From NCBI RefSeq assembly GCF_003315035.1, contig NZ_QNRE01000011.1, positions 124,001 to 188,000 of the forward strand: a stretch of DNA of 64,000 nucleotides, in the 5' to 3' direction. Source of the stretch: Nocardia puris. Its GTDB lineage: Bacteria; Actinomycetota; Actinomycetes; Mycobacteriales; Mycobacteriaceae. This document shows positions 50,743 to 60,193 of this stretch, one piece after another. Every line of letters begins with the position of its first letter. Position 1 is the stretch's first letter. Below the pieces are notes generated by a model. It was not told where the DNA came from, searched no databases, and saw nothing but the letters and a program-made list of their open reading frames with translations. The position numbers and the translations under genes are program-made.

Positions 50743-51465
50743 ATGGGCTCGGAATGCCCAGATCCCCGCGAACAACTGGAACTCGATGTGGTGAGCGAAG
50801 TCGTGCTCGCCAGGCGTCGGCTGGACAGTATGGTGCTCGCCGCGCTCACCCTCGGCGCCGAACTCATGGCGCACGAATCCGAACGGGCCACCGCCTCCCG
50901 CGCCGCGCAGATCCTCGAGGGTTTCGCCGTCGACGAGGAGGCGATCACCCGCGATCCCAAGGCCGCCCTGCGCGCCGACCTCGCGCGCGACCGCGCCCGC
51001 CTGCGCCGCATCGGCGTGGGCGGCGGCCTGTCCGAGCAGGACCGGCACCGCAGACGCCGCACCGCCCTACTCTGCGAGGTGCGCTCGGATCTGCTCGAGG
51101 TGCTGCGCCGGTGCCGGCGCGAGCGCGTCGACGGCACCGCCGTCGGCGCCGCCATCGCCCAGGGGCTGTGCGCCGCCACCGACAAGCTCGTCCTCGGCGC
51201 CGATATGACCGCCTACCAGGCGTGGCAGCGCGGCATGGTGCTGAAGATCAGCGAGGAGCCGGTGCCCTACGGTCCGCCGCGCGCGATGGCGACCGTCGAC
51301 GCGGGGCCGGGGTGTGTGCCGCTGACCGTCGAATGGGATACGCCGGAGCGGCGATTGGCGCTGGTGGCGCGGATGGCGCGGGCGGGGGTCTCGCCGGTGA
51401 TCATCTGCGATCGATTGCTGGCGGACCTGTCGATGTCCTCGCCCCTGCGCTACTCGCTGCGCTGA
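50743..51465 (+). CDS. Unrecognised protein inserted between ipdF and kstR2
   Basis: ATG at 50743 gives 240 residues; GTG at 50674 is an alternative. The N-terminal two thirds is helical and Arg/Glu-rich (LELDVVSEVVLARRRLDSMV, then ALRADLARDRARLRRIG), and the C-terminal part has WDTPERRLALVARMARAGVS and VIICDRLLADL, resembling a degenerate helix-turn-helix or recombinase-like end. No known domain is assigned. It carries no KstR2 box of its own and interrupts an otherwise conserved catabolic cluster, so it may be a lineage-specific insertion or a regulator. Confidence 0.65.
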   Translation: MGSECPDPREQLELDVVSEVVLARRRLDSMVLAALTLGAELMAHESERATASRAAQILEGFAVDEEAITRDPKAALRADLARDRARLRRIGVGGGLSEQDRHRRRRTALLCEVRSDLLEVLRRCRRERVDGTAVGAAIAQGLCAATDKLVLGADMTAYQAWQRGMVLKISEEPVPYGPPRAMATVDAGPGCVPLTVEWDTPERRLALVARMARAGVSPVIICDRLLADLSMSSPLRYSLR

Positions 51466-51510
51466 GCCTGACGCCGAGAGCCGCCGCGCTCCCGTGCCCA
51501 CCTTTCACCA

Positions 51511-51524
51511 AGCAAATGCTTGGT
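51511..51524. promoter_or_regulatory. KstR2 operator upstream of kstR2
   Basis: AGCAAATGCTTGGT differs from AnCAAGnnCTTGnT at one base and lies inside the longer palindrome CCAAGCA-AA-TGCTTGG. It sits next to a TATGAT -10 element and would allow autorepression. Confidence 0.85.
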
Positions 51525-51538
51525 TTATGATGGCCGTT

Positions 51539-52147
51539 GTGACGGCACCTGACTCTTCGAAATCGGCTCGACGGACGGAACTGCTCGCCATGGCGGCCGA
51601 TCTCTTCGCGGAGCGCGGGTTGCGGGCGACCACCGTGCGGGATATCGCCGACGCGGCGGGGATTCTATCGGGCAGCCTCTACCACCACTTCGATTCGAAA
51701 GAGTCGATGGTGGACGAGATCCTGCGCGGATTCCTCGACGACCTGTTCGGCCGGTACCGCGAGATCGTCGGGGCCGGGCTGAGCGCGCGCGACACGCTCG
51801 AGGCGCTGGTGCTCGCGTCCTACGAATCCTTCGATCGCAGCCACGCGGCGGTCGCCATCTATCAGGCCGAGGCCAAGCGGCTGCGCGATGCGGAGCGCTT
51901 CGCCTACATCGAGGAGTACAACCGCGAGTTCCGCGAGCTGTGGCACCGGGTGCTCACCAGCGGTGTCGAGGACGGCAGCTTCCGTCCCGAGCTCGACGTC
52001 GAACTCGCGTACCGCTTCCTGCGCGACACGGTGTGGGTCGCCGTGCGCTGGTACCGGCCGGGCGGCCCGATCACCGTCGAGAACCTCGCCAAGCAATATC
52101 TCACCATCGTGCTCGACGGCCTCACCGCGCCGCGGCACCGCGACTAG
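51539..52147 (+). CDS. kstR2: TetR-family repressor KstR2
   Basis: GTG at 51539 (VTAPDSSKSARRTELLAMA) is about 7 bases after TATGAT, so a leaderless transcript is likely; in-frame starts at 51527, 51530 and 51494 are less likely. The 202 residues have the TetR helix-turn-helix RATTVRDIADAAGILSGSLY HHFDSKESM and match KstR2 through YQAEAKRLRDAERFAYIEEY. KstR2 represses HIP-degradation genes until HIP-CoA binds. fadA6 follows within nine bases, as in mycobacteria. Confidence 0.93.
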   Translation: MTAPDSSKSARRTELLAMAADLFAERGLRATTVRDIADAAGILSGSLYHHFDSKESMVDEILRGFLDDLFGRYREIVGAGLSARDTLEALVLASYESFDRSHAAVAIYQAEAKRLRDAERFAYIEEYNREFRELWHRVLTSGVEDGSFRPELDVELAYRFLRDTVWVAVRWYRPGGPITVENLAKQYLTIVLDGLTAPRHRD

Positions 52148-52155
52148 GAGTTTTC

Positions 52156-53382
<1,227 letters not shown>

Positions 53383-53480
53383 CGGATCTCCCCTGAGCGG
53401 GTGGACCGCGGCGCTCGCCGAATGCCCCGCGCCGATGTCCACCTCGCACGGGTCCGGTCGTTCGCGTGCCGGAAGGTGAA

Positions 53481-53520
53481 CGACGAAGTGCCGCCCGGAC
53501 TTCCGGGCGGCACCTCGTCG
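53481..53520. terminator. Strong bidirectional terminator between fadA6 and ipdC
   Basis: GTGCCGCCCGG-ACTT-CCGGGCGGCAC is an 11-bp perfect stem with a 4-base loop, extended by CGACGA/TCGTCG pairs outside a single mismatch, about 17 bp in total. It separates converging genes. Confidence 0.85.
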
Positions 53521-53529
53521 AACGCGCGC

Positions 53530-54624
53530 TCAGACGGGCGGGGCTTGCGTGACCGTCGCCCCGTCACGCAACGCCGCGAGCGCATCGATCCGAGCGACCG
53601 CGTCGGTCATGATCCGGTCGATCAGGTCCGCGCAGGTGGGCAGGTCGTCGATGATGCCGGTGACCTGTCCCGCGGCGAGGACGCCCGCGTGGGTGTTGCC
53701 CTCGACGAGCCCGGCGCGCAACAGCATCGGGGTATTGGCCGCCATCACGACCTGAGACCAGGTGAGGTCCTTGGTCTTTCGCATGGCCAGGCCGTCGCGA
53801 ACCATCGTGGACCACTTCATCCCGGTCATGCTCTTGAAGCGCGCCGCGTTCGACACCGCGGCCGCCAGCCCGCGCCAGCGGCCCGAATGTTCCAGGCGCT
53901 GCACGAGTTCGGTGTTGAGCACCCGGTGCGGCATACCGTCGACCTTGAGCGAGACCACCGTGTCCTGGAGGTGGCGGTCCAGGTACTCCTGCTTCACCGC
54001 GTCGGGCACCGTGCTCTCCTGGGTCAGCAGGAACCGGGTGCCCATCGCGATCCCGGCCGCGCCGTAGGACAGCGCCGCAGCCAGCCCGCGCCCATCGAAG
54101 AATCCGCCCGCGGCCACCACCGGGATGTCCACCGCGTCCAGCACCGAGGGCAGCAGCAGCGTGGTGGCGACCGGGCCGGTGTGCCCGCCGCCCTCCCCGC
54201 CCTGCACGATCACCGCGTCGGCGCCCCACGACGCCACCTTCACCGCGTGCTTGGCCGCCCCGATCGACGGAATCACCACCACGCCCGCGTCTTTCAGCTT
54301 CGCGATGAGTTCCTTCTTGGGCGCCAGCGCGAACGACGCCACCGCCACCCGCTCGCGGATGAGCAGGTCGATGCGGTCGGGCGCGTCCGCCGCGTCGGCG
54401 CGGATGTTCACGCCGAAGGGCTTGCCGGTCTGCGCCTTCGTCTTCGCGACGGCGGCCTCGAGCTCCTCATACGTCATGGTCGCCGAGGCCAGGATGCCGA
54501 GCCCGCCCGCGTTCGAGGTGGCCGACACCAGGCTCGGTCCGGCCACCCAGCCCATGCCGGTCTGCACGATCGGATGCTCGATGCCGACCAGTTCGGTCAG
54601 CGGCGTCCGCAGCCGGGGCGTCAC
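53530..54624 (-). CDS. ipdC: Flavin-dependent dehydrogenase of HIP degradation (IpdC)
   Basis: GTG at 54624 overlaps the ipdB stop (GTGA) and gives 364 residues. The 2-nitropropane-dioxygenase-like TIM-barrel flavoprotein motifs are PIVQTGMGWVAGPSLVSATS, NAGGLGILAS, VQGGEGGGHTG and VVAAGGFFDGRGLAAALSYG (FMN phosphate loop). IpdC (Rv3553) introduces the double bond in ring C/D intermediates before EchA20 and IpdAB act. The minus-strand frame further up is ipdA/ipdB shadow. Confidence 0.92.
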   Translation of the reverse strand: MTPRLRTPLTELVGIEHPIVQTGMGWVAGPSLVSATSNAGGLGILASATMTYEELEAAVAKTKAQTGKPFGVNIRADAADAPDRIDLLIRERVAVASFALAPKKELIAKLKDAGVVVIPSIGAAKHAVKVASWGADAVIVQGGEGGGHTGPVATTLLLPSVLDAVDIPVVAAGGFFDGRGLAAALSYGAAGIAMGTRFLLTQESTVPDAVKQEYLDRHLQDTVVSLKVDGMPHRVLNTELVQRLEHSGRWRGLAAAVSNAARFKSMTGMKWSTMVRDGLAMRKTKDLTWSQVVMAANTPMLLRAGLVEGNTHAGVLAAGQVTGIIDDLPTCADLIDRIMTDAVARIDALAALRDGATVTQAPPV

Positions 54625-55376
54625 GACGGCACCTCGCTCTCGCGAATCTTCTTGGGGTCGAGCACATCCCGGATGATCCGCAGTTCCTCGGCCGTCGGCA
54701 GCCGGGACTCGCCCGCCTCGGCGAGCCCCGCGATCTCGAACGAGGTGTTCTCCGCGACCTCCTCGGTCGTGACGCCGGGGTGCAGTGACCGGGCGCGCAT
54801 GGTGTGGCCGGGACCTTCGAAATCGAAGACGCCGAGATTGGTCACCACGCGGTGCAGGTGCAGGAAACGAAACGCCGGATTGTCCGGATCGACCTTGTCG
54901 TAGCCGACGCCCGACACGATGTCGACCCGGTCCACGAACACGCGCTTGGTGTGCCGCGCGACCCAGTAGCTGGTCGGATGGTTGAGGGTGTTGCCGGGCG
55001 CCCCGCGCACGCCGAACATCTGGCGCGTGGGCTGTTGCAACGGGCCGAAGGCGGACAGGTTCTGGTTGCCGTACCGGTCGATCTGGTTGGCGCCCATCAC
55101 CACGTGCCGGCGTCCGGAGGCGACCACGTCGAACACCCGGCGGAACGGAATCCAGCCCTCCACCGGCGACTTCCCGCCCAGCGGCGGCGTCTCGGCGAGA
55201 TACAGCGCCTCGCCGTCGGAGAGCAGCAGATCGGGTTCGGTGGTGAGCTTGGCCAGTCGCGCACCCAGGGTGCTCATCGGCGTCATGGGCGAGGCCATGA
55301 TCTCGCCCGCGCCCGCGAAGATCTCGGCGCAGGCCACCGCGCAGACCTCCGCGCGGGTGATGGTGTCGGTGCTCAT
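54621..55376 (-). CDS. ipdB: IpdB, beta subunit of the ring C hydrolase
   Basis: The product has 251 residues. The family pattern for the CoA-transferase-like beta subunit is clear: ITRAEVCAVACAEIFAGAGE, DGEALYLAETPPLGG, VMGANQIDRYGNQNLSAFGP and SGVGYDKVDPDNPAF. IpdB pairs with IpdA as a cyclic diketone hydrolase that opens ring C of COCHEA-CoA. Its start abuts the ipdA stop, so the subunits are made together. Confidence 0.93.
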   Translation of the reverse strand: MSTDTITRAEVCAVACAEIFAGAGEIMASPMTPMSTLGARLAKLTTEPDLLLSDGEALYLAETPPLGGKSPVEGWIPFRRVFDVVASGRRHVVMGANQIDRYGNQNLSAFGPLQQPTRQMFGVRGAPGNTLNHPTSYWVARHTKRVFVDRVDIVSGVGYDKVDPDNPAFRFLHLHRVVTNLGVFDFEGPGHTMRARSLHPGVTTEEVAENTSFEIAGLAEAGESRLPTAEELRIIRDVLDPKKIRESEVPS

Positions 55377-56252
55377 CTACGCCTCCTGGAACTTGCGCAC
55401 GGCGGCCTGGTACTCGTCCTCGGACACCGCGAGATAGGTGTCCACGAACTCCTGCCACGACTCGGGTGTCTTCGCGGCCTCCACGTAGTGCCGCTGGAAT
55501 TTCTCGTCGCGCCGGTAGTCGTCGCCCGCGAGCGTGAAGTGCGCCCCCCCGGGAGCCTCGACCACGCCGTCGACCATCATCCGGTTGAGCAGAAGCGATT
55601 GCAGGGGAACGGCTTTCACCAGTTCCTCGGTGTCCACGATCCGCTCCACCGACAGGTAGCGGCGCTCGGCGGCCAGGCAGTAGAGGTCGTCGAAGTACGG
55701 GTCGACGCCGGTGTATGCGGCGTTGCCGTGCTTGTCACCGATGCTCAAATGCACCAGTGCCGCATCGAGATTCAGCGCGGGCATCGCGGTCAGCGTCTCG
55801 GGCCTGCCGTCCGGTCCCGGGTACGGCGAGGTGACCGTCCGCAGCTCGCCCTCCCAGAAGTTCGGCACGTCGGAGCCGAGCCCGGCGCGGATCGGCAGGA
55901 ACGGCAACCGCGCCGCGGCCGCCTCCAGCCCGCACTTGAGCATGCCCTCGTCCATCTCCCTGGCGATCAGCGCGCCCGACGTGCGGGCCTTCGCGAACCA
56001 CGGATCGTAGAACGGGGCCGAATCCAGTGACACGAAGCCGTAATACGCCTTGCGCACCTTGCCGGCCGAGCACAGCAGGCCCAGATCCGGCCCGCCGTAA
56101 CTCACCACGGTGAGATCGGTGACGTCGGAGCGCAGCAGGGCGCGCACCAGCGCCATCGGCTTGCGCCGCGAACCCCAGCCGCCGATGCCGATGGTCATGC
56201 CGCTGCGCAGCTCGCCGACCACGTCCTCGAGCGACATTCTCTTGTCGCGCAT
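55377..56252 (-). CDS. ipdA: IpdA, alpha subunit of the ring C hydrolase
   Basis: The product has 291 residues. Class I CoA-transferase-like features are MSLEDVVGELRSGMTIGIGG WG, VSYGGPDLGLLCSAGKVRKA, and GALIAREMDEGMLKCGLEAA with the Glu that occupies the catalytic region. IpdAB keeps the CoA-transferase fold but hydrolyses a carbon-carbon bond of ring C. The gene is directly followed by ipdB and preceded by echA20. Confidence 0.93.
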   Translation of the reverse strand: MRDKRMSLEDVVGELRSGMTIGIGGWGSRRKPMALVRALLRSDVTDLTVVSYGGPDLGLLCSAGKVRKAYYGFVSLDSAPFYDPWFAKARTSGALIAREMDEGMLKCGLEAAAARLPFLPIRAGLGSDVPNFWEGELRTVTSPYPGPDGRPETLTAMPALNLDAALVHLSIGDKHGNAAYTGVDPYFDDLYCLAAERRYLSVERIVDTEELVKAVPLQSLLLNRMMVDGVVEAPGGAHFTLAGDDYRRDEKFQRHYVEAAKTPESWQEFVDTYLAVSEDEYQAAVRKFQEA

Positions 56253-56262
56253 GTGTTTTCCC

Positions 56263-57027
56263 CTACTTTCCGGCCTTGCGGGCCGCGAGATCGTCGTCGA
56301 ATCGGGCCCTGATCTCGTCGGCCACGCCCGCGAGATTGAGTTCGAAGGTGAAGCCCTGCTCGTAGCGGTAGCTGCGGTGCACGTCCTGGAGGTCGATGCC
56401 GTTGAGCGCCCGCTTGGCCGCCCGCAGCACGCGGCCGTCCTTGGCCGCGATGTTCTTGGCGAGTTCCATGGCGGCGGCGTCGAGTTCGGCGCGCGGCACC
56501 ACCTGGTACACCGACCCGTGGTGGTGCAACTGCTGCGCGGTGATGGTGCTCGCGGTGTAGAACAGCGCGCGCATGAGGTGCTGGGGCACCAGCCGCGCCA
56601 GGTGGGTGGCCGCGCCGAGAGCGCCCCGGTCCACCTCGGGCAGGCCGAAGGTGGCGTCGTCGGAGGCGATCACCACATCGGCGTTGCCGACCAGGCCGAT
56701 GCCGCCGCCCAGGCAGAAGCCCTGCACCACCGCGATCACCGGCACCGGGCAGTCGTACACCGCGCCGAACGCCTCGAAGCAGCCGTGGTTGGCGTCGATG
56801 AGCGCCTGGTGGCCCGGTTTGCTCTGGATCTCCTTGATGTCCACGCCCGCGTTGAATCCGCGGTTCTCCGCGCGCAGCACCACCACCTTGGTCTCCGGGT
56901 CGCGCCCGGCGGCGCGCACGGCGTCGGCGATGGCGAACCAACCGTCGGTCGGAATGGCGTTGACCGGCGGATAGTCCACCGTGACCACGGTGATGCCGGT
57001 TGATTCGGTGTGACGGTCGATCCCCAT
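56263..57027 (-). CDS. echA20: Crotonase-family ring D hydrolase EchA20
   Basis: ATG at 57027 (MGIDRHTESTGITVVTVDYP) gives 254 residues and matches the mycobacterial N-terminus; ATG at 57039 is also in frame. Crotonase oxyanion motifs are RAENRGFNAGVDIKEI and VVQGFCLGGGIGLVGNADVV; FGLPEVDRGALGAATHLAR and YRYEQGFTFELNLAGVADE follow EchA20 closely. It hydrolyses ring D of the indenone-type CoA intermediate. It is divergent from an SDR gene across a KstR2-like box. Confidence 0.92.
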   Translation of the reverse strand: MGIDRHTESTGITVVTVDYPPVNAIPTDGWFAIADAVRAAGRDPETKVVVLRAENRGFNAGVDIKEIQSKPGHQALIDANHGCFEAFGAVYDCPVPVIAVVQGFCLGGGIGLVGNADVVIASDDATFGLPEVDRGALGAATHLARLVPQHLMRALFYTASTITAQQLHHHGSVYQVVPRAELDAAAMELAKNIAAKDGRVLRAAKRALNGIDLQDVHRSYRYEQGFTFELNLAGVADEIRARFDDDLAARKAGK

Positions 57028-57072
57028 CGCGTATCCCATCGTGCGTGCCGGAAGTCTGTCGCATTGGCAAAG

Positions 57073-57086
57073 CAAGCAGTTGCTTG
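57073..57086. promoter_or_regulatory. KstR2-like operator between echA20 and the SDR gene
   Basis: CAAGCAGTTGCTTG is a perfect 6-bp-arm palindrome, with TTGCTTGGTAGGTTAG continuing downstream exactly as at the fadD3/fadE30 site. It fits the core AAGCAnnTGCTTGGT seen at the other two boxes. Confidence 0.82.
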
Positions 57087-57099
57087 GTAGGTTAGCACG

Positions 57100-57888
57100 G
57101 TGGGACTCGAAATCGATCTGGCCGATCGCGTCGTTCTGGTCACCGGCGGGGTGCGCGGTGTCGGCGCGGGCATCAGCCGAGCCTTCCTCGCGGCGGGGGC
57201 GACCGTGGTCGCCTGCGCGCGCCGTCCGGCCGATACGCCCGTCGTGCACGGCGATCGCGAGATCGACTACCTGCCCTGCGACGTACGCGATCCCGACGCG
57301 GTCCGAGAGCTGATCGATACCGTCGTCGCGCGATACGGCCGCCTCGATCACCTGGTGAACAACGCCGGTGGCGCGCCCTTCGCCCTCGCCGCCACCGCCA
57401 GCCCGAAATTCCACGCCAAGATCGTGGAGCTGAATCTGCTTGCCCCGCTGCTCGTTTCGCAGGTGGCCAACGAGGTGATGCAGCGCCAGGACGCGGGCGG
57501 CTCCATCGTGATGGTCTCCAGCGTCAGCGGGCACCGCGCCTCGCCGGGCACCGCCGCCTACGGCGCCGCCAAGGCGGGCGTCGACAGCCTCACCCAGTCG
57601 CTGGCCGTGGAGTGGGCGCCCAAGGTGCGGGTCAACTCGCTGGTCGTGGGCCTGGTCGAGACCGAACTCAGCGAACTGCACTACGGCGACCGCGACGGTG
57701 TCGAGGCCGTCGCCGCCACCGTGCCGCTGGGCCGGATGGCCGCGCCCGAGGACATCGGCCGCGCCGCCGTCTTCCTGGCCTCACCGCTGGCCGCCTACAT
57801 CAGCGGCGGCTCGCTGCCCGTGCACGGCGGCGGCGAGCGCCCGGCCTTCCTCGCCGCGTCCACCGCCGCCAACGGCGCGAAGCACTGA
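57100..57888 (+). CDS. Steroid-cluster SDR (Rv3549c-type)
   Basis: GTG at 57100 (leaderless, -10-like TAGGTT seven bases upstream) gives 262 residues. SDR motifs are VVLVTGGVRGVGAGISRAFL (about 10-29), NNAGG, SSVSGHRASPGTAAYGAAKAG (Ser-Tyr-Lys) and the closing SGGSLPVHGGGERP. By position opposite echA20 it corresponds to Rv3549c of the KstR2 regulon. A ring C/D reductase or dehydrogenase role is inferred. Confidence 0.85.
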   Translation: MGLEIDLADRVVLVTGGVRGVGAGISRAFLAAGATVVACARRPADTPVVHGDREIDYLPCDVRDPDAVRELIDTVVARYGRLDHLVNNAGGAPFALAATASPKFHAKIVELNLLAPLLVSQVANEVMQRQDAGGSIVMVSSVSGHRASPGTAAYGAAKAGVDSLTQSLAVEWAPKVRVNSLVVGLVETELSELHYGDRDGVEAVAATVPLGRMAAPEDIGRAAVFLASPLAAYISGGSLPVHGGGERPAFLAASTAANGAKH

Positions 57889-57919
57889 CCGCAACCGCAA
57901 CGAAAGAGGACAACAGGGA

Positions 57920-58828
57920 ATGGACGAGCAGATCTGCGCCGGGCGCACCGTCATCGTCACCGGCGCGGGCCGCGGGATCGGCCGGGCGCACGCGCTGGCC
58001 TTCGCCGCCGCGGGCGCGCGCGTCGTGGTCAACGACATCGGCTCGGCCCTCGACGGTGCCGCCACCACCGAGACCCCGGCCGCCCAGGTGGTCGCCGAGA
58101 TCGAGGCGATGGGTGGGCAGGCCGTGGTCAACGGCGACGACGTGGCCGATTGGGCGGGCGCGCGCAACCTGGTCCGCCAGGCTGTGGACACCTTCGGCGG
58201 GCTGGACGTGCTGGTCAATAACGCCGGCTTCGTGCGCGACCGGATGCTGGTCAACCTGGGCGAGGAGGAGTGGGACGCGGTGATCCGCGTGCACCTCAAG
58301 GGCCACTTCGCCACCATGCGGCACGCCGCCGAGTACTGGCGCGGGGAGGCCAAGGCCGGTCGTCCGGTCGACGCCCGCATCATCAACACCAGCTCCGGCG
58401 CCGGCTTGCAGGGCAGCGTCGGCCAGGGCAACTACGGCGCCGCCAAGGCGGGCATCGCCGGGCTGACCTTGACCGCGGCCGCCGAGTTCGCCCGCTACGG
58501 CATCACCGTCAACGCCATCGCCCCCGCCGCGCGCACCCGGATGACCGAGACGGTGTTCGCCGAGACCATGGCCAAGCCCGATTCCGGCTTCGACGCCATG
58601 GCCCCGGAGAACGTGTCCCCGCTGGTCGTGTGGCTGGGCAGCGCCCGGTCGGCCGGGGTGACGGGCCGCATGTTCGAGGTCGAGGGCGGCAAGGTCGCGC
58701 TGGCCGACGGCTGGCGCCACGGCGTGGCCGTCGATCGCGGCGCGCGGTGGGAACCCGCCGAGCTCGGGCCCGTGGTCGCCGACCTCATCGCGAAGGCGGC
58801 GCCGCCGGAGCCCGTCTACGGCGCGTGA
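57920..58828 (+). CDS. Steroid-cluster SDR (Rv3548c-type)
   Basis: The 302 residues start at ATG 57920 after ACAGGGA. SDR signature VIVTGAGRGIGRAHALAFAA (about 11-30), VNDIGSALDG, NNAGFVRDR, NTSSGAGLQGSVGQGNYGAAKAG and a C-terminal extension with GVAVDRGARWEPAELGPVVA match the HSD17B4-like SDR group. It is 31 bases behind the preceding SDR and probably co-transcribed; together they resemble the Rv3549c-Rv3548c pair. Confidence 0.85.
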   Translation: MDEQICAGRTVIVTGAGRGIGRAHALAFAAAGARVVVNDIGSALDGAATTETPAAQVVAEIEAMGGQAVVNGDDVADWAGARNLVRQAVDTFGGLDVLVNNAGFVRDRMLVNLGEEEWDAVIRVHLKGHFATMRHAAEYWRGEAKAGRPVDARIINTSSGAGLQGSVGQGNYGAAKAGIAGLTLTAAAEFARYGITVNAIAPAARTRMTETVFAETMAKPDSGFDAMAPENVSPLVVWLGSARSAGVTGRMFEVEGGKVALADGWRHGVAVDRGARWEPAELGPVVADLIAKAAPPEPVYGA

Positions 58829-58835
58829 GCCGCAC

Positions 58836-59073
58836 CGAGGTTTGCTGAGCGGGCTGGGTAACCTGCCAGTGAAACCTCGGCTAACACCGGGGAGGACGAA
58901 AGTCCCCGGTGCCTGTGACCGGGGGTACTTTCTCTGCGTCGATTCCTGGCGGGCATTACTATGGGCGATCGTCCGTAGAAGTCCGGGTGGGTGAATCGCG
59001 ACCGGGCGGAGATCAGCGCTGTAGGTACGGCGTGCTCCCCGTGTGACGGGGAAGACCCAGGGAAGGCTCGCGA
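58836..59073 (+). ncRNA. Structured leader of the Ala/Gly/Ser-repeat protein operon (possible riboswitch or RNA element)
   Basis: This 245-base gap is unlike the short spacers around it. CCGAGGTTT pairs with AAACCTCGG, enclosing CTGG/CCAG around GGTAACC. CACCGG-GGA-GGAC-GAAA-GTCC-CCGGTG makes a 10-bp bulged stem capped by a GAAA tetraloop. Further on GGGTGAATC occurs, a word also found in ydaO (c-di-AMP) riboswitches, but the other conserved blocks are not in the expected order. It looks like a folded 5' leader; its class is unknown to me. Confidence 0.5.
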
Positions 59074-60186
59074 ATGGCCGTTGGTCGCATGTTCCGCGCG
59101 GTGGCACTGGCCGGTGCTGTTGCCGGGTTTGCGCTATGCGGATCCGTCGCGGCGACCGCGCAACCCGGTGGCATCCCACTGGAGGAGCCCTCGTCGCCCG
59201 GATCGTCCGAAGTGACGCCGCAGCCGCTGGGCCTGGACCCGAACAACCCCGGGTATTACGGCGAGGAGATCGGCACGCCCGGTCCCGTCGCGGGCCCGGG
59301 CTCCGGTTCGGCGGGCGCGGGCTCGGCCGCCGCTGGTTCGGCGGGAGCTGGTTCGGCCGCCGCTGGTTCGGCCGGTGCGGGGTCGGCGGGTGCCGGTTCC
59401 GCCGCTGGTTCGGCCGCAGGCGCGGGTTCCGCCGCGACCGGCTCCGGTGGGCTCGGCGCGGTGCTCGGCTCCGGTTCCGCCGGCCTGGGCGCGCTGCTGG
59501 GCACCGGCTCGGCCGGCCTGGGCGCCGTGCTCGGAACGGGTTCCGCCGCAGTGGGTTCCGCCGGTGTGGGCCTCGGCGCGACCGGTTCGGCCGCGCTCGG
59601 CACCGGTTCGGCCGCACTCGGTTCGGCGGGCGTCGGCGCCGCCGCGACGGGTTCGGCCGCGCTCGGCTCCGCCGGTGTGGGATCGGCCGGAGTCGGTTCC
59701 GCCGCAACGGGTTCCGCCGCCCTCGGCTCGGCCGCGGTGGGGTCCGCGGCGGTCGGTTCGGCCGCGCCCCTCCTGCTGCTCCTCATCCCGATCCCGGCCG
59801 TCCCCGCACCGCCCGCCGTGGTTCCGCCGGTGCCGGTCATCATTCCGCCGGCCGTTCCGGCCGTGCCCGCGATCCCGGCTCCGCCGCTGGCCCCGGTGCC
59901 CGTCGCCGCGCCGCCCGCGCTACCCGAACAGGCGCCACCACCGCCGCCACCTGCCCCACCGGCTCCGCCCGCGGCACCCGCCGCGCCCGCGAACCCCGAC
60001 CACAACGTCCGCCCGACCAGCGCCGACGACGGCCTGCCCGAGCCGAACATGCTCTCGGTGATCGGCGGCCTCGCCGCGCTCGCCCTGGCGGGCGCCGGTT
60101 CCGGTGCGGTGAGCTTCCAAGGCGCCTCCGCCGCGCAGGCGCGCATCGACGCCGCCCGCGCCCAGTTCTTCGGCCCGAGGTCGTGA
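59074..60186 (+). CDS. Exported Ala/Gly/Ser-repeat protein with Pro-rich linker
   Basis: The product has 370 residues. A signal peptide (MAVGRMFRAVALAGAVAGFA then LCGSVAATAQ) and an acidic Pro-rich stretch precede about 150 residues of short GSAGA/GSAAL/GSAGV repeats (roughly residues 65-230). A hydrophobic LLLLLIPIP segment, a Pro/Ala linker to about residue 310, and a final hydrophobic VIGGLAALALAGAGSG segment follow. It is probably a cell-wall-spanning or surface protein. The codons vary between repeats, so the repeats are old. It is first in an operon with an ImmA/IrrE-like and a membrane protein. Confidence 0.75.
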   Translation: MAVGRMFRAVALAGAVAGFALCGSVAATAQPGGIPLEEPSSPGSSEVTPQPLGLDPNNPGYYGEEIGTPGPVAGPGSGSAGAGSAAAGSAGAGSAAAGSAGAGSAGAGSAAGSAAGAGSAATGSGGLGAVLGSGSAGLGALLGTGSAGLGAVLGTGSAAVGSAGVGLGATGSAALGTGSAALGSAGVGAAATGSAALGSAGVGSAGVGSAATGSAALGSAAVGSAAVGSAAPLLLLLIPIPAVPAPPAVVPPVPVIIPPAVPAVPAIPAPPLAPVPVAAPPALPEQAPPPPPPAPPAPPAAPAAPANPDHNVRPTSADDGLPEPNMLSVIGGLAALALAGAGSGAVSFQGASAAQARIDAARAQFFGPRS

Positions 60187-60193
60187 GGTAGCG

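Noticed and set aside
58836..59073. Confident assignment of the leader as a ydaO riboswitch
   Set aside because: Only one conserved word is shared and the rest of the consensus is out of order or absent, so only a structured leader is reported.
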